DNA from: an uncultured Colwellia sp.
GTDB taxonomy: Bacteria; Pseudomonadota; Gammaproteobacteria; Enterobacterales; Alteromonadaceae
Reading direction: 5' to 3'
Length of the DNA stretch: 64,000 nucleotides
NCBI GenBank assembly: GCA_913058145.1
Contig: CAJXQM010000010.1
Coordinates: 1-64,000 of the forward strand
This document shows positions 53,754 to 62,654 of this stretch, one piece after another (positions within the stretch are counted from its first letter, which is position 1; the number at the start of each line of letters is the position of its first letter). The notes beneath the pieces are model-generated. The model did no database searches. It saw only the letters and a list, made by a program, of their open reading frames with translations, and had not been told where the DNA came from. The translations under genes and the position numbers were made by a program.

Positions 53754-55889
53754 ATGACAGCCCCTGTCTTACTTATACCAACAGCGCCACATGCTGATAA
53801 CATTGCTATCATCAATATTGATAATCCACCCGTGAATGCACTATCACATGCAGTTCGCCAAGGAGTAGTCGAAGCTATTACTGAAGCAGAACAGAATAAA
53901 AATATCGAGGCGATTGTAATATATTGCCAAGGTAAAACTTTTATTGCCGGGGCTGATATTAAAGAATTTGGTAAAACGCCAAAAGAGCCTCATTTACCTG
54001 ATGTTTTACAACGTATCAACCAATGTAATAAACCTATTATTGCCGCACTGTTTGGTTCAGTGCTAGGTGGTGGTTTTGAATTAGCACTTGCCTGTCATTA
54101 TCGTGTTGCCGTTCGAGGCACAAAACTTGGCTTGCCAGAAGTAACTTTAGGGTTAATACCTGGTGCTGGCGGCACACAACTATTACCAAGAATTGCCGGC
54201 GTTAAATTGGCATTAACGATGATCACATCAGGAAAGCCTCAAAAAGTTGAGCAACTAGAGGACTATGGCATTATTGATTTTCTCATTAGTGCTAATAATA
54301 GTAACAAAGATCATTTACTGACTGAAACCATTTTATTTACCAAACAACTGCTTGAAAAAAATCAAACAAGTAAAATAATATCTCAACAACCAATGGCTCT
54401 TAATGATGAAAAAAAGCAAGCTGCACAAGTATTATGTCAGCAGTTTAGAGATAAATCAGCCAAAAAATCACGCGGTCAACAAGCACCACAAAGCGCAATA
54501 AACTCAATAGAAAATTCATTTACTTTACCTTTAAATGAAGCGATGGAAAAAGAACGCGAATACTTTGTAGCCTGTAGAGGTTCAGCTCAATCTCGCGCTA
54601 TGCGCCACGCATTTTTTGCTGAAAAAACGGCTGCTAAATTAATTCATTCTGGCGAGATAAAGTCTACGCCAACAGAAATTGAATCAGTTGCTGTTATTGG
54701 TGCTGGCACTATGGGAGGCGGTATTGCCATGTGTTTTGCTAATGCAGGCATTAATGTCACACTGTTAGAAATGAGTCAAAACAACTTAACCAAAGGCATT
54801 AATGCCATTGCCAAACGTTATCAGCAAGCAGAAAAACGTGGCATTATCAACAATCAGCAAGTTAATCAATGTATGGCGTTGATTACCGGCACTTGTGATT
54901 ATCAAGATTTAGATCAAGTTGATCTAGTCGTGGAAGCTGCCTTTGAAACCATGGCTGTTAAACAACAAATATTTTCTCAACTCGATAAAATGTGTAAACC
55001 TGAAGCAATTTTAGCGAGTAATACCTCTTACTTAGATATTGATGAAATAGCCAAAGCAACCAGACGACCAGAAAAAATCGTCGGCATGCACTTTTTTAGT
55101 CCTGCTAATATCATGAAATTATTGGAAGTAGTCGCCACTAAATATACAGATACCCAGACACTTACTACGGCTATGACCTTAGGTAAAAAGATGGGTAAAA
55201 TAAGTGTAGCAGTAAAAGTTTGCTATGGTTTTGTCGGCAATCGCATGTATGCTTGTTATGGTCGAGAAGCCAATATGTTATTATTAGAAGGTGCAACGCC
55301 ACAGCAAATAGACAACGCCATGGTGCAATGGGGGATGGCCATGGGGCCATTGGCGGTTAATGATATGTCCGGCATAGACATAGGTTATCAAGCACGAAAA
55401 GAAAACACCGCACGACCAGACGACCCTTGCTACTTCGCTGCCGCTGATATACTAGTAGAGCATGGCCGATTAGGACAAAAAACTAATGTTGGTTTTTATC
55501 AATATGATGAACAAACCAACAAACGTAGTCCAGACGATGCGGCCATTAAGCTAATTAGAACCCATGCGGCTAAATTAGAGATTAAACAACGTAGTGATAT
55601 CAGTGATGAAGAAATTCAACAACGACTGATTTTTGCGTTGATCAATGAAGGGGCGTATATACTTGAGGAAAACATTGCTAGCCGCGCTAGTGATATTGAT
55701 GCAATTTGGCTTAACGGTTATGGATTTCCACGCTATTTAGGTGGACCTATGTGTTATGCAGATGAAATTGGTTTGGAGAAGGTAGTTGCTACGATTAAAA
55801 AGTTTCAACGCCAAGCGGGAAATACTTATTGGCAAGTAGCGCCATTATTAGAAAAGTTACTAGCACAAGACAAAAAATTAACCCAATAA
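53754..55889 (+). CDS. Fused enoyl-CoA hydratase / 3-hydroxyacyl-CoA dehydrogenase (FadB/FadJ type)
   Basis: 711 residues in two parts. The N-terminal hydratase (about 1-190) has GADIKEFG and GGGFELALACHYR, with GLPEVTLGLIPGAGGTQLLPR. The central and C-terminal dehydrogenase has the NAD fold VIGAGTMGGGIAMCF (near residue 315), GMHFFSPANIMKLLEVV and KVCYGFVGNRM. It sits at the end of the paa cluster, where other bacteria have separate paaF (hydratase) and paaH (3-hydroxyadipyl-CoA dehydrogenase). Neither of those is found here, so I infer that this fusion does both steps. A general beta-oxidation role is the alternative. Confidence 0.9.
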   Translation: MTAPVLLIPTAPHADNIAIINIDNPPVNALSHAVRQGVVEAITEAEQNKNIEAIVIYCQGKTFIAGADIKEFGKTPKEPHLPDVLQRINQCNKPIIAALFGSVLGGGFELALACHYRVAVRGTKLGLPEVTLGLIPGAGGTQLLPRIAGVKLALTMITSGKPQKVEQLEDYGIIDFLISANNSNKDHLLTETILFTKQLLEKNQTSKIISQQPMALNDEKKQAAQVLCQQFRDKSAKKSRGQQAPQSAINSIENSFTLPLNEAMEKEREYFVACRGSAQSRAMRHAFFAEKTAAKLIHSGEIKSTPTEIESVAVIGAGTMGGGIAMCFANAGINVTLLEMSQNNLTKGINAIAKRYQQAEKRGIINNQQVNQCMALITGTCDYQDLDQVDLVVEAAFETMAVKQQIFSQLDKMCKPEAILASNTSYLDIDEIAKATRRPEKIVGMHFFSPANIMKLLEVVATKYTDTQTLTTAMTLGKKMGKISVAVKVCYGFVGNRMYACYGREANMLLLEGATPQQIDNAMVQWGMAMGPLAVNDMSGIDIGYQARKENTARPDDPCYFAAADILVEHGRLGQKTNVGFYQYDEQTNKRSPDDAAIKLIRTHAAKLEIKQRSDISDEEIQQRLIFALINEGAYILEENIASRASDIDAIWLNGYGFPRYLGGPMCYADEIGLEKVVATIKKFQRQAGNTYWQVAPLLEKLLAQDKKLTQ

Positions 55890-55911
55890 CCTACCTCTGT
55901 TTACATTAAAT

Positions 55912-55948
55912 CAAAAAGCGACTTTGTTTAACAATGTCGCTTTTTTTA
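55912..55948 (+). terminator. Terminator at the end of the paa cluster
   Basis: AAAAAGCGAC / GTCGCTTTTTTT with a paired inner loop (TTGTT / AACAA), a strong Rho-independent structure. Confidence 0.9.
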
Positions 55949-55979
55949 ATACTACTGTAAAGCAAGGTGGTTAAGTACA

Positions 55980-56232
55980 GTGCCATAATTGGGGCGAGAT
56001 TCATGGCAATGACTCTCGCTATCGTATCGTGTACCAGAATACCATTTTAATAACCGCGATATTGCTGTAACCATTCGAGCTTATTTTTGCCAAAATCTTC
56101 TATTTACTCCCAACCTTCTGCACCCGCTATGACTGCAGCGACACAAAGAAAAAGGATATCAGCTAAACTGTGTTCAACTTTCCATGCTTGTCTTCGATCT
56201 TTAATTATTGAAAGATGGTCAAACAATGTAAA
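55980..56232 (-). pseudogene. ISAs1-family transposase remnant (N-terminal domain only)
   Basis: The minus-strand frame reads [20 protein letters not shown], then [34 protein letters not shown] and, after another stop, NGILVHDTIARVIAMN. This is the start of ISAs1 transposases. Both in-frame stops are TAA where the family has Glu codons (GAA), a single G-to-T change each. There is no start codon in frame, and the catalytic DDE part is missing. It is a dead fragment next to the paa terminator. Confidence 0.78.
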
Positions 56233-56235
56233 TTC

Positions 56236-56274
56236 ATTTTATACTTATCTTAGACGTAAAGATAAGTATAAAAT
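56236..56274. repeat. Inverted repeat flanking the ISAs1 remnant
   Basis: Exact 16-bp arms (ATTTTATACTTATCTT and its complement) with a 7-base loop. It lies just upstream of the transposase remnant and may be a remnant of the element end or a hairpin of its own. Confidence 0.6.
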
Positions 56275-56460
56275 CACATCTAAATACGATCTTCAAATCG
56301 ATCTGTTTTTATTTTAAAATTAGATTGAATTTCATATTATAAATTCCTTTGAGGGTCTATTAAGTAAGGCTACTTCATTATCTTTCCATGGGGGAGGAAT
56401 GATTTCATCGCTAGCAGGCTGACTGCTAGATATAGCGTAAATTAGCTTAATATAAGCCAT
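56275..56460. other. Spacer between the ISAs1 remnant and the sRNA terminator
   Basis: No gene is seen. It contains an inverted word around 56411-56430 (CTAGCAG / CTGCTAG). Confidence 0.4.
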
Positions 56461-56490
56461 AAAAAAGTGCAGCCCTAAGAGCTGCACTTT
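56461..56490 (-). terminator. Rho-independent terminator of the CsrB-like sRNA
   Basis: Read on the minus strand, AAAGTGCAGC, a 7-base loop and GCTGCACTTT are followed by a T-run. It ends the RNA gene described next. Confidence 0.9.
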
Positions 56491-56845
56491 ATAACTAGCT
56501 TATGTGCATCCTGCACTTTTATTTAGTGTTCTCATTTCGTCCATGAATACTTTCCTTAGTATATCCTTTAAATAATATTTACTTATTCTCCTTTAGCATT
56601 ACCTTGCATTGCCTTTTTCTTACTCTCATCCCTAAAAATCCTTTATATAAATTCCTTTTACAACACAAGCTGTCTCCTAGACATTGTCTTCCTGACGTCA
56701 AAATCCCTATTGACCCACATCCCTGTTCATTTCATCCTTTAGCAATATCCTAATTACTCGACTTAATCCTTAAGCCTCCTTCAAATACCTTAGTATTCCA
56801 TACTCTAGTATATTAAAGAGCTTCCTGCTCTGTGTCTTCCTGACA
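56461..56845 (-). ncRNA. CsrB/RsmZ-type sRNA (CsrA antagonist)
   Basis: The transcript is about 385 nt; E. coli CsrB is 369 nt. On the minus strand it contains 19 GGA trinucleotides, mostly as AGGA or AAGGA, and no protein-coding frame. Several GGA sit in hairpin loops: TGTC-AGGAA-GACA (56833-56845), GAGC-AGGAA-GCTC (56818-56830), AGTAT-GGA-ATACT and TGTCT-AGG-AGACA. This is the known CsrA-binding layout. The likely -10 is TAATAT (56852-56857). A strong terminator ends the RNA, and a perfect GacA/UvrY box lies about 175 bp upstream. By family, it binds and removes many copies of the translational regulator CsrA. It is inferred that UvrY, encoded at 9931-10575, activates it. Confidence 0.88.
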
Positions 56846-56851
56846 TTGTTA

Positions 56852-56857
56852 ATATTA
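56852..56857 (-). promoter_or_regulatory. Probable -10 element of the CsrB-like sRNA
   Basis: TAATAT on the minus strand, 6-7 bases before the first hairpin of the RNA, with TTTGAA or TTGAAA about 15-16 bp upstream as a possible -35. Confidence 0.5.
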
Positions 56858-57011
56858 CACTTAAAACTAAAATTTCAAATGATGCAAATCAAATATTTTA
56901 TTTATAAATAATACTTAACGAAACGAATTTTATTAATTTAAATATAATACAAGTACTTAAAAACAAAAATACAAAATCAGCTATCATTAAACGCAACATA
57001 TCTCACACTTA

Positions 57012-57029
57012 TGTAAGACATGTCTTACA
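57012..57029. promoter_or_regulatory. GacA/UvrY upstream activating box
   Basis: TGTAAGACATGTCTTACA is a perfect 18-bp palindrome that fits the published GacA consensus TGTAAG-N6-CTTACA exactly. It stands about 175 bp upstream of the sRNA start. Activating sites of csrB and rsm genes lie at similar distances. Confidence 0.85.
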
Positions 57030-57443
57030 AAAATAAAGGCACATGGCTACCTATTTGATTTACAAGGATGAGGGGTTATCTTTATTCCTGTCATTTTAAT
57101 GCGCTTCTGGCATAGATAAGCAATTTAATCTTAATAAATAATGACTTGAAAGACCAGGAAACTATTTCCGTTCCACTTGAAGAGGCCTGATTCAGTTGGA
57201 ATTAGAAACGCCTTTAGGTAAGACATTTATTGATGTGAATGGATATTTGTATAATCAACAGAGTAACGAGGGTATGGGAAATATAAAAAGACTTTTAATC
57301 GTATAAAGTTTATAAAAAACGTTAAGTGAACTACTCGGCAATAAAGTACCGAGATTGCGACAAATATTGTTCAATCGTGTTTTTAAGATACCACAGGTGT
57401 GTCAATGATGATTTACGTCTTAAACCGTAAAGTATTTCATATG
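57030..57443. other. Spacer between the GacA box and the GNAT gene
   Basis: It holds a copy of the short word CCGTTCCACTTGAAGA (about 57168). A 40-codon open frame without a start codon (ELETPLGKTFIDVNGYLYNQ, about 57190-57306) is an unassigned fragment. A small CTCGG / CCGAG hairpin lies near 57336-57355. No gene is claimed. Confidence 0.4.
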
Positions 57444-58085
57444 TTATTTGTTACGATAATGTACCATCAAGGCACCTGATACCTTACCAACACTTACATC
57501 TTGAATAAACTCATAGTTAGCATCTTCAAAGAAAGCTCTAAACTTTCCTGAGGTAGCATAAACAGCAACACCTTCACTATCACCATGTTCTTTTAATACT
57601 GTATCAACAGCAGCCATTAAGTAATGACCTAAACCATGGTGTTGATGTAAAGGGTGTATAGCAATAAAAGACAGCATATGGAATTTCTTTAAGGGTACAG
57701 CCGCCATCACTTTTTGCTCTTTTTCTATCATCTGCTTAGTGCTAAAATATCCAGCGGTAAGTAACATTTTAAGACGCCAGTGCCAAAACCTCTCACTACC
57801 AACACTATCATCGGGGCTATTTAAACACGCAACTCCGACTAAAGTGTCAGCAAGAAATACTCCAACCATTGGTTGTTTAGCTTGCCAAAAAGCACTTAAC
57901 TCTTCTCTAATAGAGGCTCTTATCCTTTGCTCGTAACCTTCTTTTTCACTATTAAAAATATCTAAAAAAACAGGATCATCATGATAAGACTGAAATAGTA
58001 AAGAGGCCGCAAGTTTTACTTCTTCAGCACTCAAATATGTGGCCCTAATATCAAGGTTACTCTCTACGGATACAGCATCTGTCAT
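57444..58085 (-). CDS. GNAT-family N-acetyltransferase
   Basis: A 213-residue acyl-CoA-dependent acetyltransferase. The acetyl-CoA binding part is in the C-terminal half: LSFIAIHPLHQHHGLGHYLMAAVDTVLKEHG, with the Q/RxxGxG/A motif as HHGLGHYL. The acceptor is unknown. It is transcribed alone, with a long inverted repeat (58128-58175) upstream and topA further up on the same strand. Confidence 0.85.
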   Translation of the reverse strand: MTDAVSVESNLDIRATYLSAEEVKLAASLLFQSYHDDPVFLDIFNSEKEGYEQRIRASIREELSAFWQAKQPMVGVFLADTLVGVACLNSPDDSVGSERFWHWRLKMLLTAGYFSTKQMIEKEQKVMAAVPLKKFHMLSFIAIHPLHQHHGLGHYLMAAVDTVLKEHGDSEGVAVYATSGKFRAFFEDANYEFIQDVSVGKVSGALMVHYRNK

Positions 58086-58127
58086 AGTTATTCTCCCAAA
58101 ATTTTTACTTTTTAGACTAGTACTACA

Positions 58128-58175
58128 TTGATTAATTAGCTGGACTAATTTTTTCCTGGCTAGCTAATTAATCAA
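58128..58175. promoter_or_regulatory. Inverted repeat upstream of the GNAT gene
   Basis: Exact 14-bp arms TTGATTAATTAGCT and AGCTAATTAATCAA around a 20-base spacer. Position and structure suggest an operator or leader hairpin of the GNAT gene. Confidence 0.45.
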
Positions 58176-58235
58176 CTTAATATAAGGGAATACCATAACA
58201 GCTTTTTTTTGAAAAAGGTTAAATAGATCTAGTCG

Positions 58236-58284
58236 TAAATAAAAACTAACCTAGTTCAGTGTGAATTACTGAACTAGGTTAGTT
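58236..58284 (-). terminator. Terminator of topA
   Basis: On the minus strand: AACTAACCTAGTTCAG, a 9-base loop, the exact 16-bp complement and then TTTTTATT. A strong Rho-independent structure about 90 bp after the topA stop. Confidence 0.88.
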
Positions 58285-58375
58285 AGGGCATGCTATTACA
58301 TCTTTATTAGCAACGTTCATCCTATTGAATACCTAGGATTAATACGCTCATAGCGCAGGATGAATAATTGCAATA

Positions 58376-61063
58376 TTACTCTGTTTTATCGATGGTTTTT
58401 TTAGTAGTCGATTTCTTTTTAGCCACTTTTTTCTTAGGTTTAGGAATATCCTCGACCCAGTTATTATCAATATATTTTGCTGTCCAGCCAGTTGCTTTAC
58501 CTTCAACCTCAGTCATCACATATTGTTCTTTAGTCTTTCTACTATAACGAATAACGGCTGAATTTCCCTTGTTATCTTGCTCTGGCGCATCAGCTAAATA
58601 ATAAAACTTAGAGGAAATCCTGTCTCTAAAGCGTTTGAGTTCAGCAACTTTTGGCGCTCTAGTTTCACGTGAACGTGGAAAGGTGTTAGCCGCTAAAAAT
58701 ATACCTGCGGCGCCATCACGTAATACAAAGTGTGCATCTGACTTTTCACATTCTAATTCAGGTAATTGCACCGGATCTTCTTTTGGTGGCGCAGCTTCTC
58801 CGCTAGCAAGTAGCTTACGGGTATTTTTACATTCACTGTTAGTGCAATCAAAATACTTACCAAAACGACCTGACTTTAACTCCATATCAGCTTCACAGCG
58901 GTCACATTCTAAAACAGGGCCATCATAGCCTTTAATTTTAAACGTGCCCTCTTCTACTTCAATACCATCACACACAGGATTGTTACCACAAACATGCAAT
59001 TTGCGGCTTTCGTCAATCAAATAGCTGTCCATCGCAGTATTACATTTTTTACAACGGTGCATCGCACGTAAAGCTTCAGTTTCTTGATCTTCAGCTAAAA
59101 CACTTACGGCTTCTTCTCCCGCGGTTAAATTCATTGTAGTAGTACAACGCTCTTTTGGCGGTAATGCATATCCTGAACAACCTAAAAACACGCCAGTTGA
59201 GGCAGTTCTAATGCCCATTTTTCTACCACACGTTGGGCAATCAATATCAGTTAATACCGGTGCATTGTTTCGCATACCACCATCATCAACGTCTTTATTA
59301 GCGAGTGCTAGCTTTTTACTGAAATTTTTGTAGAAATCATCTAATACCGCTTTCCAATCTAAGCTGCCGCCTGCAATCGCATCAAGCTCTTGCTCCATAT
59401 TAGCGGTAAAGTCATAACTCATCAGTTTATCAAAACTCATTGATAAGCTGTCTGTGACTATTTCGCCCATTTTCTCAGCATAAAAACGCTTTTTATCTAA
59501 ACGTGCATAGCCTCTATCTTGGATAGTAGAAATAATTGATGCATAAGTTGATGGACGGCCAATAGTACGTTTCTCTAATTCTTTCACTAAAGACGCTTCA
59601 CCAAAACGTGCTGGCGGTTTAGTAAAGTGTTGACTTGCATCGACACTATCTAAAGCTAACATTTCACCAACCGCTAAATCAGGTAAATGTTTATCATCAC
59701 CTTTTGATAATTGCGGATGCACTTTAGTCCAACCATCAAATTGCAAAACGCGGCCTTTCGCTTTTAAATCAAACTCAGCTGCGCTAATCGTTAAAGTGCT
59801 TACTGTGTAGCGAGCAGCCGTCATTTGACAAGCAACAAATTGACGCCAAATTAAATCATAAAGTTTTTTAGCATCCGCATCGATACCTTCCATAAAGGCA
59901 GATTCAACTTTTACATTTGATGGACGAATCGCTTCATGCGCCTCTTGAGCACCTGCTTTTGAGCCGTAAACTTTTGGATTTTCAGGCAAATAGTTTTCAC
60001 CAAAATTATCGCTAATATATTTACGACACATTTCAACCGCATCTTTACTTAAATTAGTTGAGTCAGTACGCATATAAGTAATGTGCCCCGCTTCATATAA
60101 ACGTTGAGCTAAACCCATAGTGCGTTTAACGCCATAGCCTAATTTAGTACTTGCTGCTTGTTGTAATGTAGAGGTAATAAAAGGTGCTGACGCTGTACTT
60201 TTCGACGGCCTATCTTCACGTTTGCTTACTGCATAATCTGCTGAGTTCAATACTGCTAAGGCTTGATCAGCATCGGTTTTATTCGTCGGTTTAAACGCTT
60301 TACCATTTTGGTGAGTCACATCAAGTGCTAACGCGGCTCCTTTACTTTCAGGAGACGTTGCATGTGTGTCAGCGCTTATTTCCCAAAACTCTTTTGGATC
60401 AAACGCTTTTATTTCACGTTCTTTTTCAACGACTAACTTAACCGCAACGGACTGTACGCGTCCTGCGGACAAACCACGAGCTACTTTCTTCCACAATAGT
60501 GGGCTAACCATAAAGCCAACCACTCTATCGAGAAAACGTCGGGCTTGTTGGGCATTAACGCCCGGCATACTTAATTCACCTGGTGTAGCAAAAGCCTGTT
60601 GAATTGAACTTTCAGTTATTTCATTAAAAACGACGCGGCGAAATTTATCATCATCGCCACCAATAAGTTCTTTTAAATGCCAAGCAATCGCTTCTCCCTC
60701 GCGATCCAAATCGGTTGCGAGATAGATAATATCAGCTTTCTCTGCAAGCTTTTGAAGTTCAGTAACAACTTTCTCTTTTCCCGGAAGTATTTGATAATTA
60801 GCCGCCCAGTTTTTATCTGGATCTATTCCCATACGATTAACAAGTGTTTGCTTATCGCGCTTCGCTTTATATTTAGCCTTTGCTTCAGGTGCCATTTTTC
60901 GCACTTCAGCGGGTGATTTAGTTGGTACTTTTTTACCTGTACTGCTATGAGGTAAATCGCGAACATGACCAACGCTAGACTTTACAATGAAGTCTTTACC
61001 TAAATATTTGTTAATGGTTTTCGCTTTGGCTGGCGACTCGACAATAACTAGTGATTTTGCCAT
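58376..61063 (-). CDS. topA: DNA topoisomerase I
   Basis: An 895-residue type IA topoisomerase that relaxes negative supercoils. The Toprim start is [22 protein letters not shown], with [15 protein letters not shown] supplying the acidic metal triad. The active-site Tyr is in [12 protein letters not shown]. Three zinc-finger segments ([16 protein letters not shown] with [15 protein letters not shown] with CTNSEC) lie near residues 600-770, followed by a domain that ends in a Lys-rich tail ([16 protein letters not shown]). The length is typical of gammaproteobacterial TopA (E. coli 865). Confidence 0.97.
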   Translation of the reverse strand: MAKSLVIVESPAKAKTINKYLGKDFIVKSSVGHVRDLPHSSTGKKVPTKSPAEVRKMAPEAKAKYKAKRDKQTLVNRMGIDPDKNWAANYQILPGKEKVVTELQKLAEKADIIYLATDLDREGEAIAWHLKELIGGDDDKFRRVVFNEITESSIQQAFATPGELSMPGVNAQQARRFLDRVVGFMVSPLLWKKVARGLSAGRVQSVAVKLVVEKEREIKAFDPKEFWEISADTHATSPESKGAALALDVTHQNGKAFKPTNKTDADQALAVLNSADYAVSKREDRPSKSTASAPFITSTLQQAASTKLGYGVKRTMGLAQRLYEAGHITYMRTDSTNLSKDAVEMCRKYISDNFGENYLPENPKVYGSKAGAQEAHEAIRPSNVKVESAFMEGIDADAKKLYDLIWRQFVACQMTAARYTVSTLTISAAEFDLKAKGRVLQFDGWTKVHPQLSKGDDKHLPDLAVGEMLALDSVDASQHFTKPPARFGEASLVKELEKRTIGRPSTYASIISTIQDRGYARLDKKRFYAEKMGEIVTDSLSMSFDKLMSYDFTANMEQELDAIAGGSLDWKAVLDDFYKNFSKKLALANKDVDDGGMRNNAPVLTDIDCPTCGRKMGIRTASTGVFLGCSGYALPPKERCTTTMNLTAGEEAVSVLAEDQETEALRAMHRCKKCNTAMDSYLIDESRKLHVCGNNPVCDGIEVEEGTFKIKGYDGPVLECDRCEADMELKSGRFGKYFDCTNSECKNTRKLLASGEAAPPKEDPVQLPELECEKSDAHFVLRDGAAGIFLAANTFPRSRETRAPKVAELKRFRDRISSKFYYLADAPEQDNKGNSAVIRYSRKTKEQYVMTEVEGKATGWTAKYIDNNWVEDIPKPKKKVAKKKSTTKKTIDKTE

Positions 61064-61472
61064 AAAAATTTATAATCCTGATAATTCGACAATCAATCTA
61101 TACGAAAAGATAAATTTATTTTTTGTCTTTTTATTCATTCAATATTTGCGAGAAAAAGTGCAAATATGCTCTTTAATCTCACTCAAATAACGTTAAAAAC
61201 TGTTTTACTTAAAAAATGCAATTGCATACCTATTTATAGATATATCTATAAATATGCAAATTGACAAGCATTAATTTTTTCAATCAATTTGAGATATATA
61301 ACTACTTAATGCTTTTGGCTATAATACTTAGCTATAGTGATGACTTAAAAAAAAACACTCATTTCTGCGCAATCATAATCGACTTTGTCAGAAAAAATAA
61401 GAGCTAAACCCTAAAAAAATTAAAATTGATGTTAGCGCTTACCATTATTAAAACTGTTTATAGAGATCAAAA
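61064..61472. other. Intergenic region between topA and the arginase-family gene
   Basis: No gene is seen. It contains a 24-bp perfect palindrome at 61231-61254 and should hold both divergent promoters. Confidence 0.5.
61231..61254. promoter_or_regulatory. 24-bp AT-rich perfect palindrome between topA and the arginase-family gene
   Basis: The left half is TATTTATAGATA and the right half is its exact complement. TTGCA and TGCAA words flank it (the right word adjoins the palindrome, the left is four bases away). Its place between two divergent promoters suggests an operator; an AT-rich context raises the chance level. Confidence 0.45.
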
Positions 61473-62579
61473 ATGCCAAAATTAACAGCACAATTAAAAG
61501 AAAAGTTAACACAATGCTTATGCCCGCCCGGCAATGGTGTTTTTACCGTTAATACCGCCAAAGAGCGTAAAGAGCAGTTACATCAAACAATTTTTGGTCA
61601 GACTACCGATATTGATTATTTATGGAAAAACTCTCTAGATAGGCTACCAGAGGCCTCTCGTGCTGTTATTTTAGGTGTGGCATCAGATTGTGGCGGCGGA
61701 ATTTTACGTGGCGCTAATTGGGGGCCATTATTTATTCGCACAACATTGCTAGAGCAACACCCAAAATTGAATGTATTTGACTTAGGTGATATTCGGGTAA
61801 TCCCTCATTTACTTTCAGATAAATATTTGAATGAAGCAACGTTGGCAAATTGTCGAAAAGCACTTTATCAAGATGAGCAAAGTAACTATTGCGTTAGCCC
61901 ATTAAGTATTACTGAAGATGTTTTACATGATTTTTATGCGCAATTTCCTGATAAAGGTATTTTTGGCTTAGGTGGCGATCATAGTGTTAGTTACCCACTC
62001 ACTAAAGCTTATTTACAAGCGAAAAAGAAACAAGGAAAGCGTACCACTATTATTCATTTTGATGCGCATACCGATTTGCTTGTCGAACGATTAGGTATCG
62101 ATTTATGTTTTGGATCTTGGTGTACACATATTTTAGATGATTTACCTGCACCCGATCACTTAATTCAAATAGGTATTCGTTCAACAGGAAGACCTAAGCA
62201 ACATTGGGAAAATACCTTTGGAGTAAGACAACACTGGGCTAAAGAAATTAAAGAATTAGGCATCGAAAAGGTGATCGAAAATATCTTAGCGCAATTAGCA
62301 AGCCAGAACATTGATGAGCTATACGTCAGCTTTGATATTGATGCTATTGATGACAGCCATGCCAGTTCAACAGGTACGCCTGAACCCGATGGGTTAATGC
62401 CGGAAGAGGCGATGCAAATATTACAGGCGATTGCCGCTGAATATCCTATTACCGGCGGTGATATGATGGAAATAGCGCCATTTACTGATAGTTCAGGGCT
62501 TGGCCTTGAAAGTAGAGAAAAAACATTAAAGGTTGCGGGTGATATTTCTGCTTTTTTGATTGGTGAAATGAGTAAATAA
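61473..62579 (+). CDS. Arginase/agmatinase/formiminoglutamase-family hydrolase
   Basis: A 368-residue ureohydrolase-fold enzyme. The dimanganese site is formed by GGDHS (near residue 170), FDAHTD (near 195-200) and SFDIDAIDDSHASST (near 290). All three are intact. The N-terminal part (about 1-80) is longer than in arginase and includes LGVASDCGGGILRGANWGPLFIR. The exact substrate (agmatine, formiminoglutamate, guanidino compounds or arginine) cannot be set from the sequence. It is a single gene, followed by a hairpin. Confidence 0.85.
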   Translation: MPKLTAQLKEKLTQCLCPPGNGVFTVNTAKERKEQLHQTIFGQTTDIDYLWKNSLDRLPEASRAVILGVASDCGGGILRGANWGPLFIRTTLLEQHPKLNVFDLGDIRVIPHLLSDKYLNEATLANCRKALYQDEQSNYCVSPLSITEDVLHDFYAQFPDKGIFGLGGDHSVSYPLTKAYLQAKKKQGKRTTIIHFDAHTDLLVERLGIDLCFGSWCTHILDDLPAPDHLIQIGIRSTGRPKQHWENTFGVRQHWAKEIKELGIEKVIENILAQLASQNIDELYVSFDIDAIDDSHASSTGTPEPDGLMPEEAMQILQAIAAEYPITGGDMMEIAPFTDSSGLGLESREKTLKVAGDISAFLIGEMSK

Positions 62580-62582
62580 ATA

Positions 62583-62608
62583 ATATCATCAGGTAAATCT
62601 GATGATAT
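62583..62608 (+). terminator. Hairpin after the arginase-family gene
   Basis: ATATCATCAG / CTGATGATAT with a 6-base loop, three bases after the stop codon. There is no immediate T-run (CTTTTTA begins about 8 bases later), so it is a weak terminator candidate. Confidence 0.5.
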
Positions 62609-62654
62609 GCCACAACTTTTTACAAGTCTGGGGAATTTCTATTTAAAATAATGA

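Noticed and set aside
56087-56317. 76-codon plus-strand frame over the ISAs1 remnant
   Set aside because: The other strand shows clear transposase similarity, so this is a shadow frame.
57190-57306. 40-codon open frame upstream of the GNAT gene
   Set aside because: No start codon or ribosome binding site, and no family recognised.
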